NCBI GenBank assembly: GCA_018827845.1
Contig: JAHJXC010000027.1
Coordinates: 1 to 14,600 of the forward strand
Length of the DNA: 14,600 nucleotides
Reading direction: 5' to 3'
Source of the DNA: Patescibacteria group bacterium
Lineage (GTDB): Bacteria; Patescibacteriota; Minisyncoccia; UBA9983
Shown here: positions 1 to 6,795 of the stretch, one piece after another
Numbering within the stretch: the first letter of the stretch is position 1
Layout of the letters: the number at the start of each line of letters is the position of its first letter
Made by a program: the position numbers and the translations under genes
Notes under the pieces: model-generated
Seen by the model: the letters and a program-made list of their open reading frames with translations, nothing else
The model's database searches: none
Told to the model about the DNA's origin: nothing

Positions 1-12
1 TAATCCTATGTT

Positions 13-28
13 ATCTTATAAATAAGAT
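13..28 (+). promoter_or_regulatory. Possible -10 region with short inverted repeat before the protease gene
   Basis: ATCTTAT (13-19) and ATAAGAT (22-28) form a 7-bp inverted repeat with a 2-nt centre. It contains TATAAA (17-22), placed so that transcription would start within a few bases of the ATG at 31. Any -35 element would lie outside the window, so this stays tentative. No Shine-Dalgarno sequence precedes the ATG, which fits a leaderless or near-leaderless transcript. Confidence 0.3.
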
Positions 29-30
29 TT

Positions 31-654
31 ATGCAAGAAATTGATTTTTTATTTGCCATTGCTGTTCTGATTATGTCAGTGGTGATCCATGAAGTTTCCC
101 ATGGCTATACAGCGAATTTATTGGGCGACCCCACAGCCAAATATGCCGGCCGGCTGACCTTAAATCCTCTGAAACATTTGGATCCCATGGGTTCTGTTCT
201 GGTTCCTTTGTTGCTGAAACTTTTTGGGTCCCCGGTTATTTTTGGCTGGGCCAAGCCAGTGCCGTATAATCCCTATAATTTAAAAAATCAAAAATGGGGG
301 CCGGGATTAGTGGCAGTTGCAGGGCCTTTGTCTAATTTTTTAATAGCAGCAGTTTTTGGCTTTATAATTCGTTTTTCTCCGGCCTTGAATTTTTTGCCTT
401 TTTCTTTTTTTGAAATAGCTTCTTTGATTGTTTTAATCAATCTTGTTTTGGGAATTTTTAATCTCGTTCCCATCCCGCCCCTTGATGGTTCAAAAGTTTT
501 ATTTGCGTTTTTGCCATATCGCTGGCATAACATTGAACTTTTTTTGGAAAGATACGGAATTTTTCTCCTCTTGATTTTCATCTTCTTTTTCCTGCAATCC
601 CTTTTCCCCTTTGTGACAATTTTGTTTAAACTAATAACTGGCATAAATTTTTAG
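31..654 (+). CDS. Site-2 protease family (M50) membrane metalloprotease
   Basis: This is a 207-residue polytopic zinc metalloprotease of the M50/S2P-like family, which cleaves substrates within or near the membrane; its substrate cannot be told from sequence. The HExxH zinc motif is H20-E-V-S-H24, inside the first hydrophobic segment, and is followed by the family's GYTANLLGDPTAKYAGR stretch. The third zinc ligand lies in NLVPIPPLDGS (residues 144-154, Asp152), the usual second motif. Further hydrophobic segments lie around residues 93-113, 128-147 and 170-200. The length suits the compact bacterial group without PDZ domain. The start at 31 places HExxH at the usual distance from the N-terminus. 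The gene stands apart from the next by 99 bases and has no clear Shine-Dalgarno site. Family call is firm; physiological role is unknown. Confidence 0.93.
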   Translation: MQEIDFLFAIAVLIMSVVIHEVSHGYTANLLGDPTAKYAGRLTLNPLKHLDPMGSVLVPLLLKLFGSPVIFGWAKPVPYNPYNLKNQKWGPGLVAVAGPLSNFLIAAVFGFIIRFSPALNFLPFSFFEIASLIVLINLVLGIFNLVPIPPLDGSKVLFAFLPYRWHNIELFLERYGIFLLLIFIFFFLQSLFPFVTILFKLITGINF

Positions 655-662
655 CCCAGGAG

Positions 663-690
663 TTGACCCTATTTTTTATTTTGCTATAGT
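663..690 (+). promoter_or_regulatory. Promoter for the smORF/zinc-protein unit
   Basis: TTGACC (663-668) and TATAGT (685-690) are separated by 16 nt, with an extended -10 TGC at 682-684. This is among the best sigma-70-like promoters in the window. Predicted transcription start is near 697, leaving a leader of roughly 57 nt to the ATG at 754. The block 663-686 is nearly repeated at 1579-1603. Confidence 0.7.
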
Positions 691-691
691 G

Positions 692-717
692 AAACTAGAT
701 TACTAGCTAGTTTTTTT
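692..717 (+). promoter_or_regulatory. Palindrome and weak stem-loop at the predicted transcription start
   Basis: ACTAGCTAGT (702-711) is a perfect 10-bp palindrome. A 7-bp stem, AAACTAG (692-698) with CTAGTTT (707-713), runs into seven T residues (711-717). It could be an operator at the start of transcription, a weak terminator for the upstream protease gene, or chance. It overlaps the predicted start site, so an operator role is plausible but unproven. Confidence 0.35.
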
Positions 718-753
718 GTTTTAAAATTCAAAGACAGAAAGGAGGAAATCATT

Positions 754-894
754 ATGTCAAGAATTGGAGAGCACGAAAAAGAAACTAGGATAGAGCCGTT
801 GGAAGAACCGGTTCCGCAAAAGGAACCAGTAAAAAAGCCCCAGAAAGAGCCCTTAAAAATTCCCGAAAAAGTGCCAGTGGGGGTGCCGTCATGA
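754..894 (+). CDS. 46-residue Pro/Lys/Glu-rich small protein
   Basis: This short ORF begins MSRIGEHEKETRIEPLEEPV and continues as an EP/KP-rich stretch to residue 46. No domain is recognised; the composition suggests a disordered peptide. Support for translation is strong: AAAGGAGG (738-745) lies 8 nt before the ATG and is the best Shine-Dalgarno match in the window. A promoter lies upstream at 663-690, and the TGA stop (892-894) overlaps the next gene's ATG (891-893) in an ATGA junction, implying translational coupling. The spacing of EP/KP steps gives a repetitive pattern without a hydrophobic core, cysteines or a signal peptide. Function is unknown; partnership with the downstream protein is an inference from the coupling. 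Confidence 0.75.
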   Translation: MSRIGEHEKETRIEPLEEPVPQKEPVKKPQKEPLKIPEKVPVGVPS

Positions 895-1565
895 ACGAAT
901 TGATTGCTCCTGATTCTATTACGCCTATTACTGGCTGGAGATTTTGGAGGATTTTCGAAAGAAATTTGCAACTCAGGTCAATTTTTGCGCCTAATCCATG
1001 GCCGAAAAGAGAAAAAATAACAGCAGAGTGCCTTTGCAGGGGCAGTTCTCATATTGAGCCCCCGGAAATTGAATCTAATTGCGGCGTTTATGCCTATAAA
1101 TCCCTGCATCATGCCATTGTAGATTATACAAGAGAATTTTTGGCTCAGGATCCAGTGCTTAATCCTTATGCAGGAGCAATCTTCGGGAAGGTTAAACTTT
1201 GGGGCAGAATACAGCATCACCGATTCGGCTTCAGGGCCCGATTTGCTTATCCAGATTCTTTTATCATGAGTATCTGCAATTGCTGCTCGCAGCCCATTTT
1301 TTTTCTTTTTGAGTTTTTTGCCTTTAGGTTGTTTGAAGAGATAAAGATTTTATTAATGGACCCGAATTATCCTCGCGCCGGGAAAAAAATTGTTAAAATT
1401 TCAAAAGGAATGTTTTTTTGTGAAAATTGCTGGTATCATCTGGGAAAGAAAAACGGAGCAGGAATTTCGAGCGAGAAAATACTGGGAATATTTCAAGAAG
1501 ATTACGGAGTCGGAGTGTCAGAAAAAGAAGTTTGGGCGGCAAGAGATTTAATGATAAGAAAATAA
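891..1565 (+). CDS. Uncharacterised protein with paired CxxC motifs and LWG/AYP motif
   Basis: This 224-residue protein is of unknown function. The N-terminal part has an aromatic start (GWRFWRIF, 15-22), then C47/C49, then CGVYAYK (64-70). It is followed by GKVKLWGRIQHHRFGFRARFAYP (roughly 99-121). I recall a similar pattern (CGIYA followed by LWG, H, G-RA and AYP) from actinobacterial conserved hypothetical proteins, but cannot name a domain. The C-terminal part has CNCC (129-132) and CENC (177-180), a likely split zinc-binding pair around a hydrophobic, helix-like stretch at 136-156. Its ATG lies in the ATGA overlap with the 46-residue ORF. A strong terminator follows 5 bases after the stop. 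No catalytic residues are recognised. It could be a zinc-stabilised nucleic-acid- or protein-binding protein, but that is speculation. Confidence 0.8.
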   Translation: MNELIAPDSITPITGWRFWRIFERNLQLRSIFAPNPWPKREKITAECLCRGSSHIEPPEIESNCGVYAYKSLHHAIVDYTREFLAQDPVLNPYAGAIFGKVKLWGRIQHHRFGFRARFAYPDSFIMSICNCCSQPIFFLFEFFAFRLFEEIKILLMDPNYPRAGKKIVKISKGMFFCENCWYHLGKKNGAGISSEKILGIFQEDYGVGVSEKEVWAARDLMIRK

Positions 1566-1570
1566 ATAAA

Positions 1571-1594
1571 GGGGTCGCTTGACCCCTCTTTTTT
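1571..1594 (+). terminator. Rho-independent terminator after the zinc-protein gene
   Basis: Stem GGGGTC (1571-1576), loop GCTT, stem GACCCC (1581-1586), then TCTTTTTT (1587-1594). A 6-bp GC-rich stem with a tetraloop and a T-tract is a textbook intrinsic terminator. Its right arm overlaps the -35 of the predicted rpsL promoter. Confidence 0.85.
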
Positions 1595-1607
1595 ATTTTG
1601 CTACTCT
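1579..1607 (+). promoter_or_regulatory. Probable promoter of the rpsL-rpsG-fusA block
   Basis: TTGACC (1579-1584), a 17-nt spacer and TACTCT (1602-1607) with an extended -10 TGC (1599-1601). The -10 hexamer is weak, so the extended element would carry the recognition. The spacer consists mostly of the terminator's T-tract, so terminator and promoter are interleaved. TATAGT at 1615-1620 is an alternative -10 without a good -35. Confidence 0.5.
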
Positions 1608-1636
1608 ATTTAAGTATAGTTATTTGCTCATTCTTT

Positions 1637-1680
1637 TTGAATTTTGAGATTTCAATTTTGAATTTGACTGAGCGAAGCGA
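1637..1680 (+). repeat. AT-rich GAGATTT-family repeat plus GAGCGAAGCGA repeat upstream of rpsL
   Basis: Positions 1637-1667 are a low-complexity TTGAATTTTGAGATTT-like stretch sharing GAGATTT (1646-1652) with the repeats at 2597-2623, 3007-3026 and 10234-10255. Directly after it, GAGCGAAGCGA (1670-1680) recurs at 6804-6814 and, in inverted and degenerate form, at 6920-6931. Both occupy the rpsL leader. Confidence 0.55.
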
Positions 1681-1686
1681 AGGAAT

Positions 1687-2100
1687 ATGCCAACACTTAA
1701 TCAATTAGTGAAAAAATCTCGCAAGAGTGTTAAGAAGAAATCAAAAGCGGTGGCTCTCCAGCGCGGTTTTAATACTAAAAAAAACAGGCCGATTTTTTAT
1801 CCATCTTCATTCAAACGCGGTGTCTGCATCAGCGTAAAAACCGTAACGCCCAAAAAACCTAACTCTGCCTTGCGCAAAGTGGCCAGGGTTCGGCTTACCA
1901 ACGGCATGGAAGTTACTGCCTATATTCCGGGCATCGGACATAATCTTCAGGAGCACTCAGTGGTTCTTCTGCGCGGAGGAAGGGTAAAAGATCTTCCGGG
2001 AGTGAGATATCACATTGTGAGAGGCATTTTAGATACGTCTGGCGTAGAGAACAGGAAACAACAAAGAAGCAAATATGGTGCAAAGAAACCAAAATTATGA
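1687..2100 (+). CDS. rpsL: 30S ribosomal protein S12
   Basis: S12 sits at the decoding centre of the small subunit. The 137-residue protein carries the family core [19 protein letters not shown] and [28 protein letters not shown], with both lysines linked to streptomycin sensitivity present in wild-type form (in PKKPNS and GRVKD). It is about 13 residues longer than the E. coli protein because of an insertion in the N-terminal region before RGVC. The start gives the standard MPTLNQLV N-terminus. An AAGGA lies only 2 nt before the ATG, too close for normal Shine-Dalgarno function. The TGA stop overlaps the rpsG ATG by 4 nt, so the two are translationally coupled. Confidence 0.99.
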   Translation: MPTLNQLVKKSRKSVKKKSKAVALQRGFNTKKNRPIFYPSSFKRGVCISVKTVTPKKPNSALRKVARVRLTNGMEVTAYIPGIGHNLQEHSVVLLRGGRVKDLPGVRYHIVRGILDTSGVENRKQQRSKYGAKKPKL

Positions 2101-2567
2101 GAAGAAAAATCAAAACAAGAAAAGAAATAAAGCCGGATTTTGTCTATAACTCTGTTTTACTGGAGAAATTTATTAATTATGTGATGAAAAAAGGGGAAAA
2201 ATCTCTGGCCAGAAAAATGGTTTATAAAACTTTAGATGAGATAAAAAAGAAAACAAAAATAGAAAATCCTCTGGAGATTTTTGAATTGGCCATAAAAAAT
2301 GCCTCGCCCATGCTGGAAGTTAAATCAAGAAGAGTTGGTGGCGCGAATTACCAAGTGCCTATAGAAGTCCGGCCAGAAAGAAGAGTGACTTTAGCCATAA
2401 GATGGATTTTAGGAGCAACCAGATCTAAAAAAGGTTCTGATATGGTAAAAAGATTAACAGAGGAAATAATTGCCGCCTCAAAAAATGAAGGAGCGGCAAT
2501 TAAAAAAAGGGAAAATGTCCACAAAATGGCAGAGGCCAATAGGGCTTTCGCGCATTTCGCCTGGTAA
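2097..2567 (+). CDS. rpsG: 30S ribosomal protein S7
   Basis: S7 nucleates assembly of the 30S head by binding the 3' major domain of 16S rRNA. The 156-residue protein matches the usual length and shows the core [22 protein letters not shown] and the C-terminal NRAFAHFAW. Its ATG overlaps the rpsL stop in an ATGA junction. Unlike the standard str operon, the next gene is not fusA but a four-helix-bundle gene, with a GC-rich hairpin starting 5 nt after the S7 stop. Confidence 0.99.
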   Translation: MRRKIKTRKEIKPDFVYNSVLLEKFINYVMKKGEKSLARKMVYKTLDEIKKKTKIENPLEIFELAIKNASPMLEVKSRRVGGANYQVPIEVRPERRVTLAIRWILGATRSKKGSDMVKRLTEEIIAASKNEGAAIKKRENVHKMAEANRAFAHFAW

Positions 2568-2571
2568 GTTC

Positions 2572-2588
2572 CCCCGCCGTTGGCGGGG
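2572..2588 (+). repeat. GC-rich hairpin directly after rpsG
   Basis: CCCCGCC (2572-2578), loop GTT, GGCGGGG (2582-2588): a perfect 7-bp GC stem 4 nt after the rpsG stop. No T-tract follows, so it is not a canonical terminator. It may stabilise the rpsL-rpsG message 3' end, or be a palindromic repeat like the others in this genome. Confidence 0.6.
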
Positions 2589-2596
2589 TCAATCTG

Positions 2597-2623
2597 AAAT
2601 CTCAAATGTAAAATCTCAAATCT
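2597..2623 (-). repeat. GAGATTT-family repeat, left flank of the four-helix-bundle gene
   Basis: AAATCTCAAAT (2597-2607) and AAATCTCAAATCT (2611-2623) are the reverse complement of the GAGATTT units at 3007-3026. The 13-mer at 2611-2623 pairs perfectly with 3007-3019 and 3014-3026, so the gene at 2629-2994 is enclosed by inverted copies. Confidence 0.7.
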
Positions 2624-2628
2624 TTTTA

Positions 2629-2994
2629 ATGAATAATTTTAAGCAGGAATTTAATAAAAGAATTTATAAGTACGCCCTAGATATTATTAAATTTGTTGAA
2701 AAATTACCGAAAGATACAGCGTCGCAGGTTTTGGCAAAACAATTAATGAGAAGCGGGACTTCGGTATCCGCAAATATCATTGAAGCTCAATCAGCGAGTT
2801 CAAAGAAAGATTATATTAATTTTTATACGTACGCCTTAAAATCCGCAAATGAATCAAAATTATGGATTAGTCTGATACGAGATACTGAGAAAATAAACAA
2901 AGAAGAAGCAGATAAATTATTGACAGAAACGACAGAAATTGCAAAGATTTTAGGAGCCAGTGTAATTACAATGAAAAACAAAAACAAGATTTGA
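2629..2994 (+). CDS. Four-helix-bundle protein (23S rRNA intervening-sequence family)
   Basis: This 121-residue, mostly helical protein has the family's recognisable centre QLMRSGTSVSANIIEAQSAS followed by SKKDYINFYTYALKSANES and a tail of Leu/Ile-rich helices. Members are encoded within 23S rRNA intervening sequences in some bacteria, near retroelements as accessory proteins, and as free-standing genes common in CPR genomes; no enzymatic activity is established. I chose the ATG at 2629 because it gives the usual length; the longer reading from 2470 runs over the rpsG end in another frame. No Shine-Dalgarno site is visible. It interrupts rpsG-fusA and is bracketed by inverted AT-rich repeats, which points to an inserted cassette. 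Confidence 0.9.
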   Translation: MNNFKQEFNKRIYKYALDIIKFVEKLPKDTASQVLAKQLMRSGTSVSANIIEAQSASSKKDYINFYTYALKSANESKLWISLIRDTEKINKEEADKLLTETTEIAKILGASVITMKNKNKI

Positions 2995-3006
2995 ATTTTA
3001 AGATGA

Positions 3007-3026
3007 AGATTTGAGATTTGAGATTT
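3007..3026 (+). repeat. GAGATTT-family repeat, right flank of the four-helix-bundle gene
   Basis: Units of period 7 (AGATTT then GAGATTT twice), inverted relative to 2597-2623. The 20-mer at 3008-3027 recurs exactly at 10236-10255 upstream of rpsH. It lies about 20 nt before the fusA ATG, in a leader with no Shine-Dalgarno sequence. Confidence 0.7.
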
Positions 3027-3045
3027 AATTTTTGAGATTAATTTT

Positions 3046-5145
3046 ATGAGAATTTATCCTTTAGAAAAAACGCGTGATATTGGTATTGTCGCGCATATAG
3101 ACGCAGGAAAGACAACCGTAACCGAACGGGTGCTTTTTTATACTGGTGTTTCCCATAAAATCGGCGAAGTGCATGATGGCGCTGCCATTATGGATTGGAT
3201 GGAGCAGGAAAGAGAAAGAGGCATTACTATTACTTCTGCTGCAACCACTTGTTTTTGGATCCCGACTTCTGGAGCCGGAGACAAAAATTTTGAGCACCGC
3301 ATAAATATTATTGACACTCCCGGCCATGTGGATTTCACTGTAGAAGTGGAAAGATCTTTGCGCGTGCTTGACGGCGCAGCGGTTGTTTTTGACGGCGTTT
3401 CCGGAGTGGAGCCGCAATCCGAAACAGTCTGGCGCCAGGCAGATAAATACAAGGTTCCGCGCATTTGTTTTATAAACAAACTTGACCGCATGGGAGCAAG
3501 TTTTGAAAAAAGTTTTCAGTCAATCCTAGACCGGCTCACTCCCAATGCCGTAAAAATGCAGATCCCAATCGGGCTTGAGGAAAAACATAAAGGTGTTATT
3601 GATTTACTTATCAGAAAAGCATATTTTTTTGAAGGAAAGTTCGGCGAAATAGTGAAAGAGGATGAAATTCCAGCAGAACTAAAAGACGAAACAGAGAAAT
3701 TAAGAAAAGAATTGATGGAAAAAATTGTTGAAAAAGACGAAAAACTAATGGAAGAATATTTGGAAGGCAAAGAAATTTCAGTTAATGAATTAAAAAAAGT
3801 TTTAAGAAAGGCAGTGATTAATTATGAACTGGTGCCGGTATTTTGCGGTTCTGCATTAAAAAACAAAGGAGTGCAGTTAGTGCTTGATGCGGTAATTGAT
3901 TATCTCCCGTCGCCTGCGGACCTGCCTCCGGTTACAGGTCATGATCCAAAAACTGATGCAGAAATTTTTATAGAAGCAAAAGATGATGAGCCGTTTAGCG
4001 CTTTGGCTTTTAAATTGCAGACCGATCCCTATGTGGGCCAACTTACCTATTTTAGAGTTTATTCAGGAACACTGGAGTCAGGCTCCTATGTTTTAAACAG
4101 CACTACTGGCAACAAAGAAAGAGTGGGAAGAATTTTAAGAATGCATGCCAATGACCGGGAGGAAGTAAAAGAAGTTTATTCCGGCGACATTGCTGCAATC
4201 GTGGGATTAAAAGATACGCATACCGGCGATACTCTTTGCAGTTTGGAAAGGCCGGTGGTTTTGGAAAAAATCGAATTCCCTGAACCGGTTGTTTCTCTGC
4301 GCATTGAACCAAAAACAAAGCAAGACCAGGAAAAAATGAGCCTTGCTTTGCACCGTCTTTCTGAAGAGGACCCGACTTTTAAAATTAAATCAGACCAGGA
4401 AACTTTTGAAACTATTATTTCCGGAATGGGTGAACTCCATTTGGAAATTATTGTTGATAGGATGAAACGTGAGTTTAAGGTTGAAGCAAATGTGGGCAAA
4501 CCACAAGTGGCTTACAAAGAAACTGTTATTGGCTCGTCAGAAGCAGAAGGCAAATATATCCGCCAGTCCGGAGGCCGCGGCCAGTACGGCCATGTGAAAA
4601 TTAGAGTTGAACCCAGAGAAAGAGGAGAAGGTTTTGAATTTGTTAATTCTATCAAAGGAGGAATTATTCCTTCTGAATATATTCCTGCAGCGGAAAAAGG
4701 CGTGAAAGAGGCAATGGAAAAAGGAGTTTTGGCCGGCTATCCTTTAGTGGATTTGCAGGTGGAGCTTTATGACGGCTCTTATCACGAGGTTGACTCATCA
4801 GAAGCCGCGTTCAAGATCGCAGCTTCTATGGCTTTGCAGGAGGGCGTGAGAAAAGCCAAGCCGGCTATTCTGGAACCTATTATGAAAGTGGAAGTCATAG
4901 TGCCGGAAAAATTTTTAGGTGATATCACGGGCAATTTAAATTCCAAACGCGGTCAGATTGAAGAAATGGGCGAGCGCGTAGGATTGAGAACCATTAAAGC
5001 CAAAGTGCCTCTTTCAGAAATGTTCGGCTATGTCACTAATTTGCGTTCAATGACTGAAGGCCGCGGCACCTATACCATGGAGTTTGACCATTATGCCATT
5101 GTGCCAAGCAACATCGCGCAAATTATCATAGAAGGAAAGAAGTAA
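3046..5145 (+). CDS. fusA: Elongation factor G
   Basis: EF-G is the GTPase that drives translocation on the ribosome. The 699-residue protein is full length (E. coli 704). The G domain shows AHIDAGKTT (16-24), switch [14 protein letters not shown] (56-68), DTPGH (90-94) and NKLD (144-147). Domain IV carries [15 protein letters not shown], and the C-terminus has [16 protein letters not shown]. The start gives the common N-terminus preceding [16 protein letters not shown]. It is separated from rpsG by the four-helix-bundle cassette and lacks a Shine-Dalgarno site. A promoter and a hairpin lie between it and tuf. Confidence 0.99.
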   Translation: MRIYPLEKTRDIGIVAHIDAGKTTVTERVLFYTGVSHKIGEVHDGAAIMDWMEQERERGITITSAATTCFWIPTSGAGDKNFEHRINIIDTPGHVDFTVEVERSLRVLDGAAVVFDGVSGVEPQSETVWRQADKYKVPRICFINKLDRMGASFEKSFQSILDRLTPNAVKMQIPIGLEEKHKGVIDLLIRKAYFFEGKFGEIVKEDEIPAELKDETEKLRKELMEKIVEKDEKLMEEYLEGKEISVNELKKVLRKAVINYELVPVFCGSALKNKGVQLVLDAVIDYLPSPADLPPVTGHDPKTDAEIFIEAKDDEPFSALAFKLQTDPYVGQLTYFRVYSGTLESGSYVLNSTTGNKERVGRILRMHANDREEVKEVYSGDIAAIVGLKDTHTGDTLCSLERPVVLEKIEFPEPVVSLRIEPKTKQDQEKMSLALHRLSEEDPTFKIKSDQETFETIISGMGELHLEIIVDRMKREFKVEANVGKPQVAYKETVIGSSEAEGKYIRQSGGRGQYGHVKIRVEPRERGEGFEFVNSIKGGIIPSEYIPAAEKGVKEAMEKGVLAGYPLVDLQVELYDGSYHEVDSSEAAFKIAASMALQEGVRKAKPAILEPIMKVEVIVPEKFLGDITGNLNSKRGQIEEMGERVGLRTIKAKVPLSEMFGYVTNLRSMTEGRGTYTMEFDHYAIVPSNIAQIIIEGKK

Positions 5146-5147
5146 CC

Positions 5148-5175
5148 TTGACATTTTTCCCCAATTTATTAACAT
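5148..5175 (+). promoter_or_regulatory. Probable promoter of the tuf-rpsJ-rplC-rplD unit
   Basis: Consensus TTGACA (5148-5153) with TAACAT (5170-5175) at 16-nt spacing, starting 2 nt after the fusA stop. TATAAA (5175-5180) is a better hexamer but too far (21 nt). Predicted transcription start is near 5182, giving a leader of about 78 nt that contains the hairpin at 5195-5214. Confidence 0.55.
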
Positions 5176-5194
5176 ATAAATATTGCATTAAAAT

Positions 5195-5214
5195 GCGTAT
5201 TTGATACGCTTTTT
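5195..5214 (+). terminator. Intrinsic terminator or attenuator between fusA and tuf
   Basis: GCGTAT (5195-5200), loop TTG, ATACGC (5204-5209), then TTTTT (5210-5214). A perfect 6-bp stem with a T-tract. An alternative 4-bp stem, GCAT (5185-5188) with ATGC (5192-5195... overlapping by the terminal bases), would compete with it. It could end fusA transcripts, or attenuate transcription begun at the promoter just upstream. Confidence 0.65.
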
Positions 5215-5259
5215 ATATTGTCATTTAAGTCGATTATTACAAGTTAAAAATTAAAAATT

Positions 5260-6453
5260 ATGGCTGAGAAATTTGAACGAACAAAACCCCATGTCAATGT
5301 CGGCACCATCGGCCACGTTGACCATGGAAAGACCACTTTAACCGCGGCTATTTTGCACGTGCTTAATTTGGCCGGCAAAAAGGTAAAGATGGAAAAGGTT
5401 GACGATATTGACAACGCTCCTGAAGAAAAGGCGCGAGGCATTACCATTGCCCTGCACCATTCTGAATACGAAACAGACAAAAGGCACTACGCTCATATCG
5501 ATGCTCCAGGACATGCTGACTATATTAAAAACATGATTACTGGTGCAGCCCAGATGGACGGCGCTATTCTTGTTGTTGCTGCCACTGACGGTGTTATGCC
5601 TCAGACAAGAGAGCATATTCTTCTTGCCAGGCAAGTAGGTGTTCCTTCTGTCATTGTTTTCTTAAACAAGGTGGATATGGTTGATGACAAAGAACTTATT
5701 GATTTGGTTGAAGCGGAAATTAGGGAATTGCTTAATAAATACGAATTTCCCGGAGATACAACTCCTATAATCCGTGGTTCAGCTCTCAAGGCATTGGAAG
5801 CAAAATCTGCTGATGATGAAGTGGCAAAACCAATTATGGAGCTGGCCAATACCCTTGATGAATATATTCAAGAACCAGTCAGAGATATTGAGAAACCCTT
5901 TCTTATGCCGATTGAAGATATCTTTTCAATTGAAGGCCGAGGCACCGTTGTTACAGGACGCATTGAAAGAGGCAAGGTTAAACTTGGCGAAGAAATAGAA
6001 ATTGTCGGCTTGGGAGACACCAAAAAGACAGCTGTAACCGGCATTGAAATGTTCAACAAATCTCTTGATGAGGGATTGGCCGGAGACAACGCAGGAATCC
6101 TTCTCAGAGGATTAAAAAAGGAAGACGTTGAAAGGGGTCAGGTCTTGTCCAAACCAGGATCAGTCACTCCGCACTCAGAGTTTGAATCCGAGGTTTACAT
6201 TTTAACCAAAGAGGAAGGCGGACGGCACACACCGTTCTTCAACGGCTACAAGCCGCAGTTTTACATCAGAACCACTGACGTGACAGGAGAAGTTACTTTG
6301 GCCGAAGGAGTAGAAATGGTTATGCCTGGAGATACTGTAACCTTTAAAGTTAGGCTTATTGCCGCAGTTGCACTTGAAGAAAAACAGAGATTTGCTATTC
6401 GCGAAGGAGGAAAAACAGTTGGAGCAGGAGTGGTAACAAAGGTTGTAAAATAA
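5260..6453 (+). CDS. tuf: Elongation factor Tu
   Basis: EF-Tu carries aminoacyl-tRNA to the ribosome as a GTP complex. The 397-residue protein has GHVDHGKT (18-25), Thr62 of switch I, the catalytic His85 in DAPGH (81-85), NKVD (136-139) and the domain-3 stretch [23 protein letters not shown]. Two sites depart from the common bacterial sequence: switch I reads [12 protein letters not shown] rather than the usual RGITINTSHVEY type, and the residue after Asp81 is Ala where E. coli has Cys81. Neither removes a catalytic residue. It has its own predicted promoter, no Shine-Dalgarno site, and rpsJ follows after 3 nt. Confidence 0.99.
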   Translation: MAEKFERTKPHVNVGTIGHVDHGKTTLTAAILHVLNLAGKKVKMEKVDDIDNAPEEKARGITIALHHSEYETDKRHYAHIDAPGHADYIKNMITGAAQMDGAILVVAATDGVMPQTREHILLARQVGVPSVIVFLNKVDMVDDKELIDLVEAEIRELLNKYEFPGDTTPIIRGSALKALEAKSADDEVAKPIMELANTLDEYIQEPVRDIEKPFLMPIEDIFSIEGRGTVVTGRIERGKVKLGEEIEIVGLGDTKKTAVTGIEMFNKSLDEGLAGDNAGILLRGLKKEDVERGQVLSKPGSVTPHSEFESEVYILTKEEGGRHTPFFNGYKPQFYIRTTDVTGEVTLAEGVEMVMPGDTVTFKVRLIAAVALEEKQRFAIREGGKTVGAGVVTKVVK

Positions 6454-6456
6454 ATA

Positions 6457-6795
6457 ATGGTTGTTAAAAAGAAAATTAACGAAGAGCAGCAGCAAAAGCT
6501 TCGCATCAAAGTCCGCGCTTACGAGCATAAAGTGCTGGATGCCAGCGTGAAGCAGATTATTGATACTGCCAGAAGATATGATGCGGAGATTGCAGGGCCT
6601 ATTCCGCTTCCTACGGGAATCAGGAAATACACGGTTAACAGGGCTTCTTTTATAAATAAAAATTCCAGAGAGCAGTTTGAAATGAGGATTCACAGGCGGC
6701 TTATTGATATTTTGAACCCCACTCCGAAAATTATTGAGGCTCTTAGTAATTTGAATCTGCCTGCTGGCGTTGATATTGAGGTGAAAATTTCTTAG
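6457..6795 (+). CDS. rpsJ: 30S ribosomal protein S10
   Basis: S10 is a 30S head protein and also the NusE transcription factor partner. The 112-residue protein (E. coli 103) has a short charged N-terminal extension, then LRIKVRAYEHKVLDASVKQI, GPIPLPTGIRKYTVNR and FEMRIHRRLIDI. Its ATG comes 3 nt after the tuf stop, so it is probably cotranscribed with tuf. The normally tight rpsJ-rplC junction is broken by 147 nt of palindromic repeats. Confidence 0.99.
   Translation: MVVKKKINEEQQQKLRIKVRAYEHKVLDASVKQIIDTARRYDAEIAGPIPLPTGIRKYTVNRASFINKNSREQFEMRIHRRLIDILNPTPKIIEALSNLNLPAGVDIEVKIS

Noticed and set aside
2098..2100. Possible recoding of TGA as glycine (code 25, as in some CPR)
   Set aside because: TGA ends rpsL, the 46-residue ORF and the four-helix-bundle gene at the expected places, and no in-frame TGA occurs in conserved genes.
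2470..2628. N-terminal extension of the four-helix-bundle protein
   Set aside because: This stretch is rpsG in another frame plus the hairpin and repeat; the family N-terminus starts at 2629.
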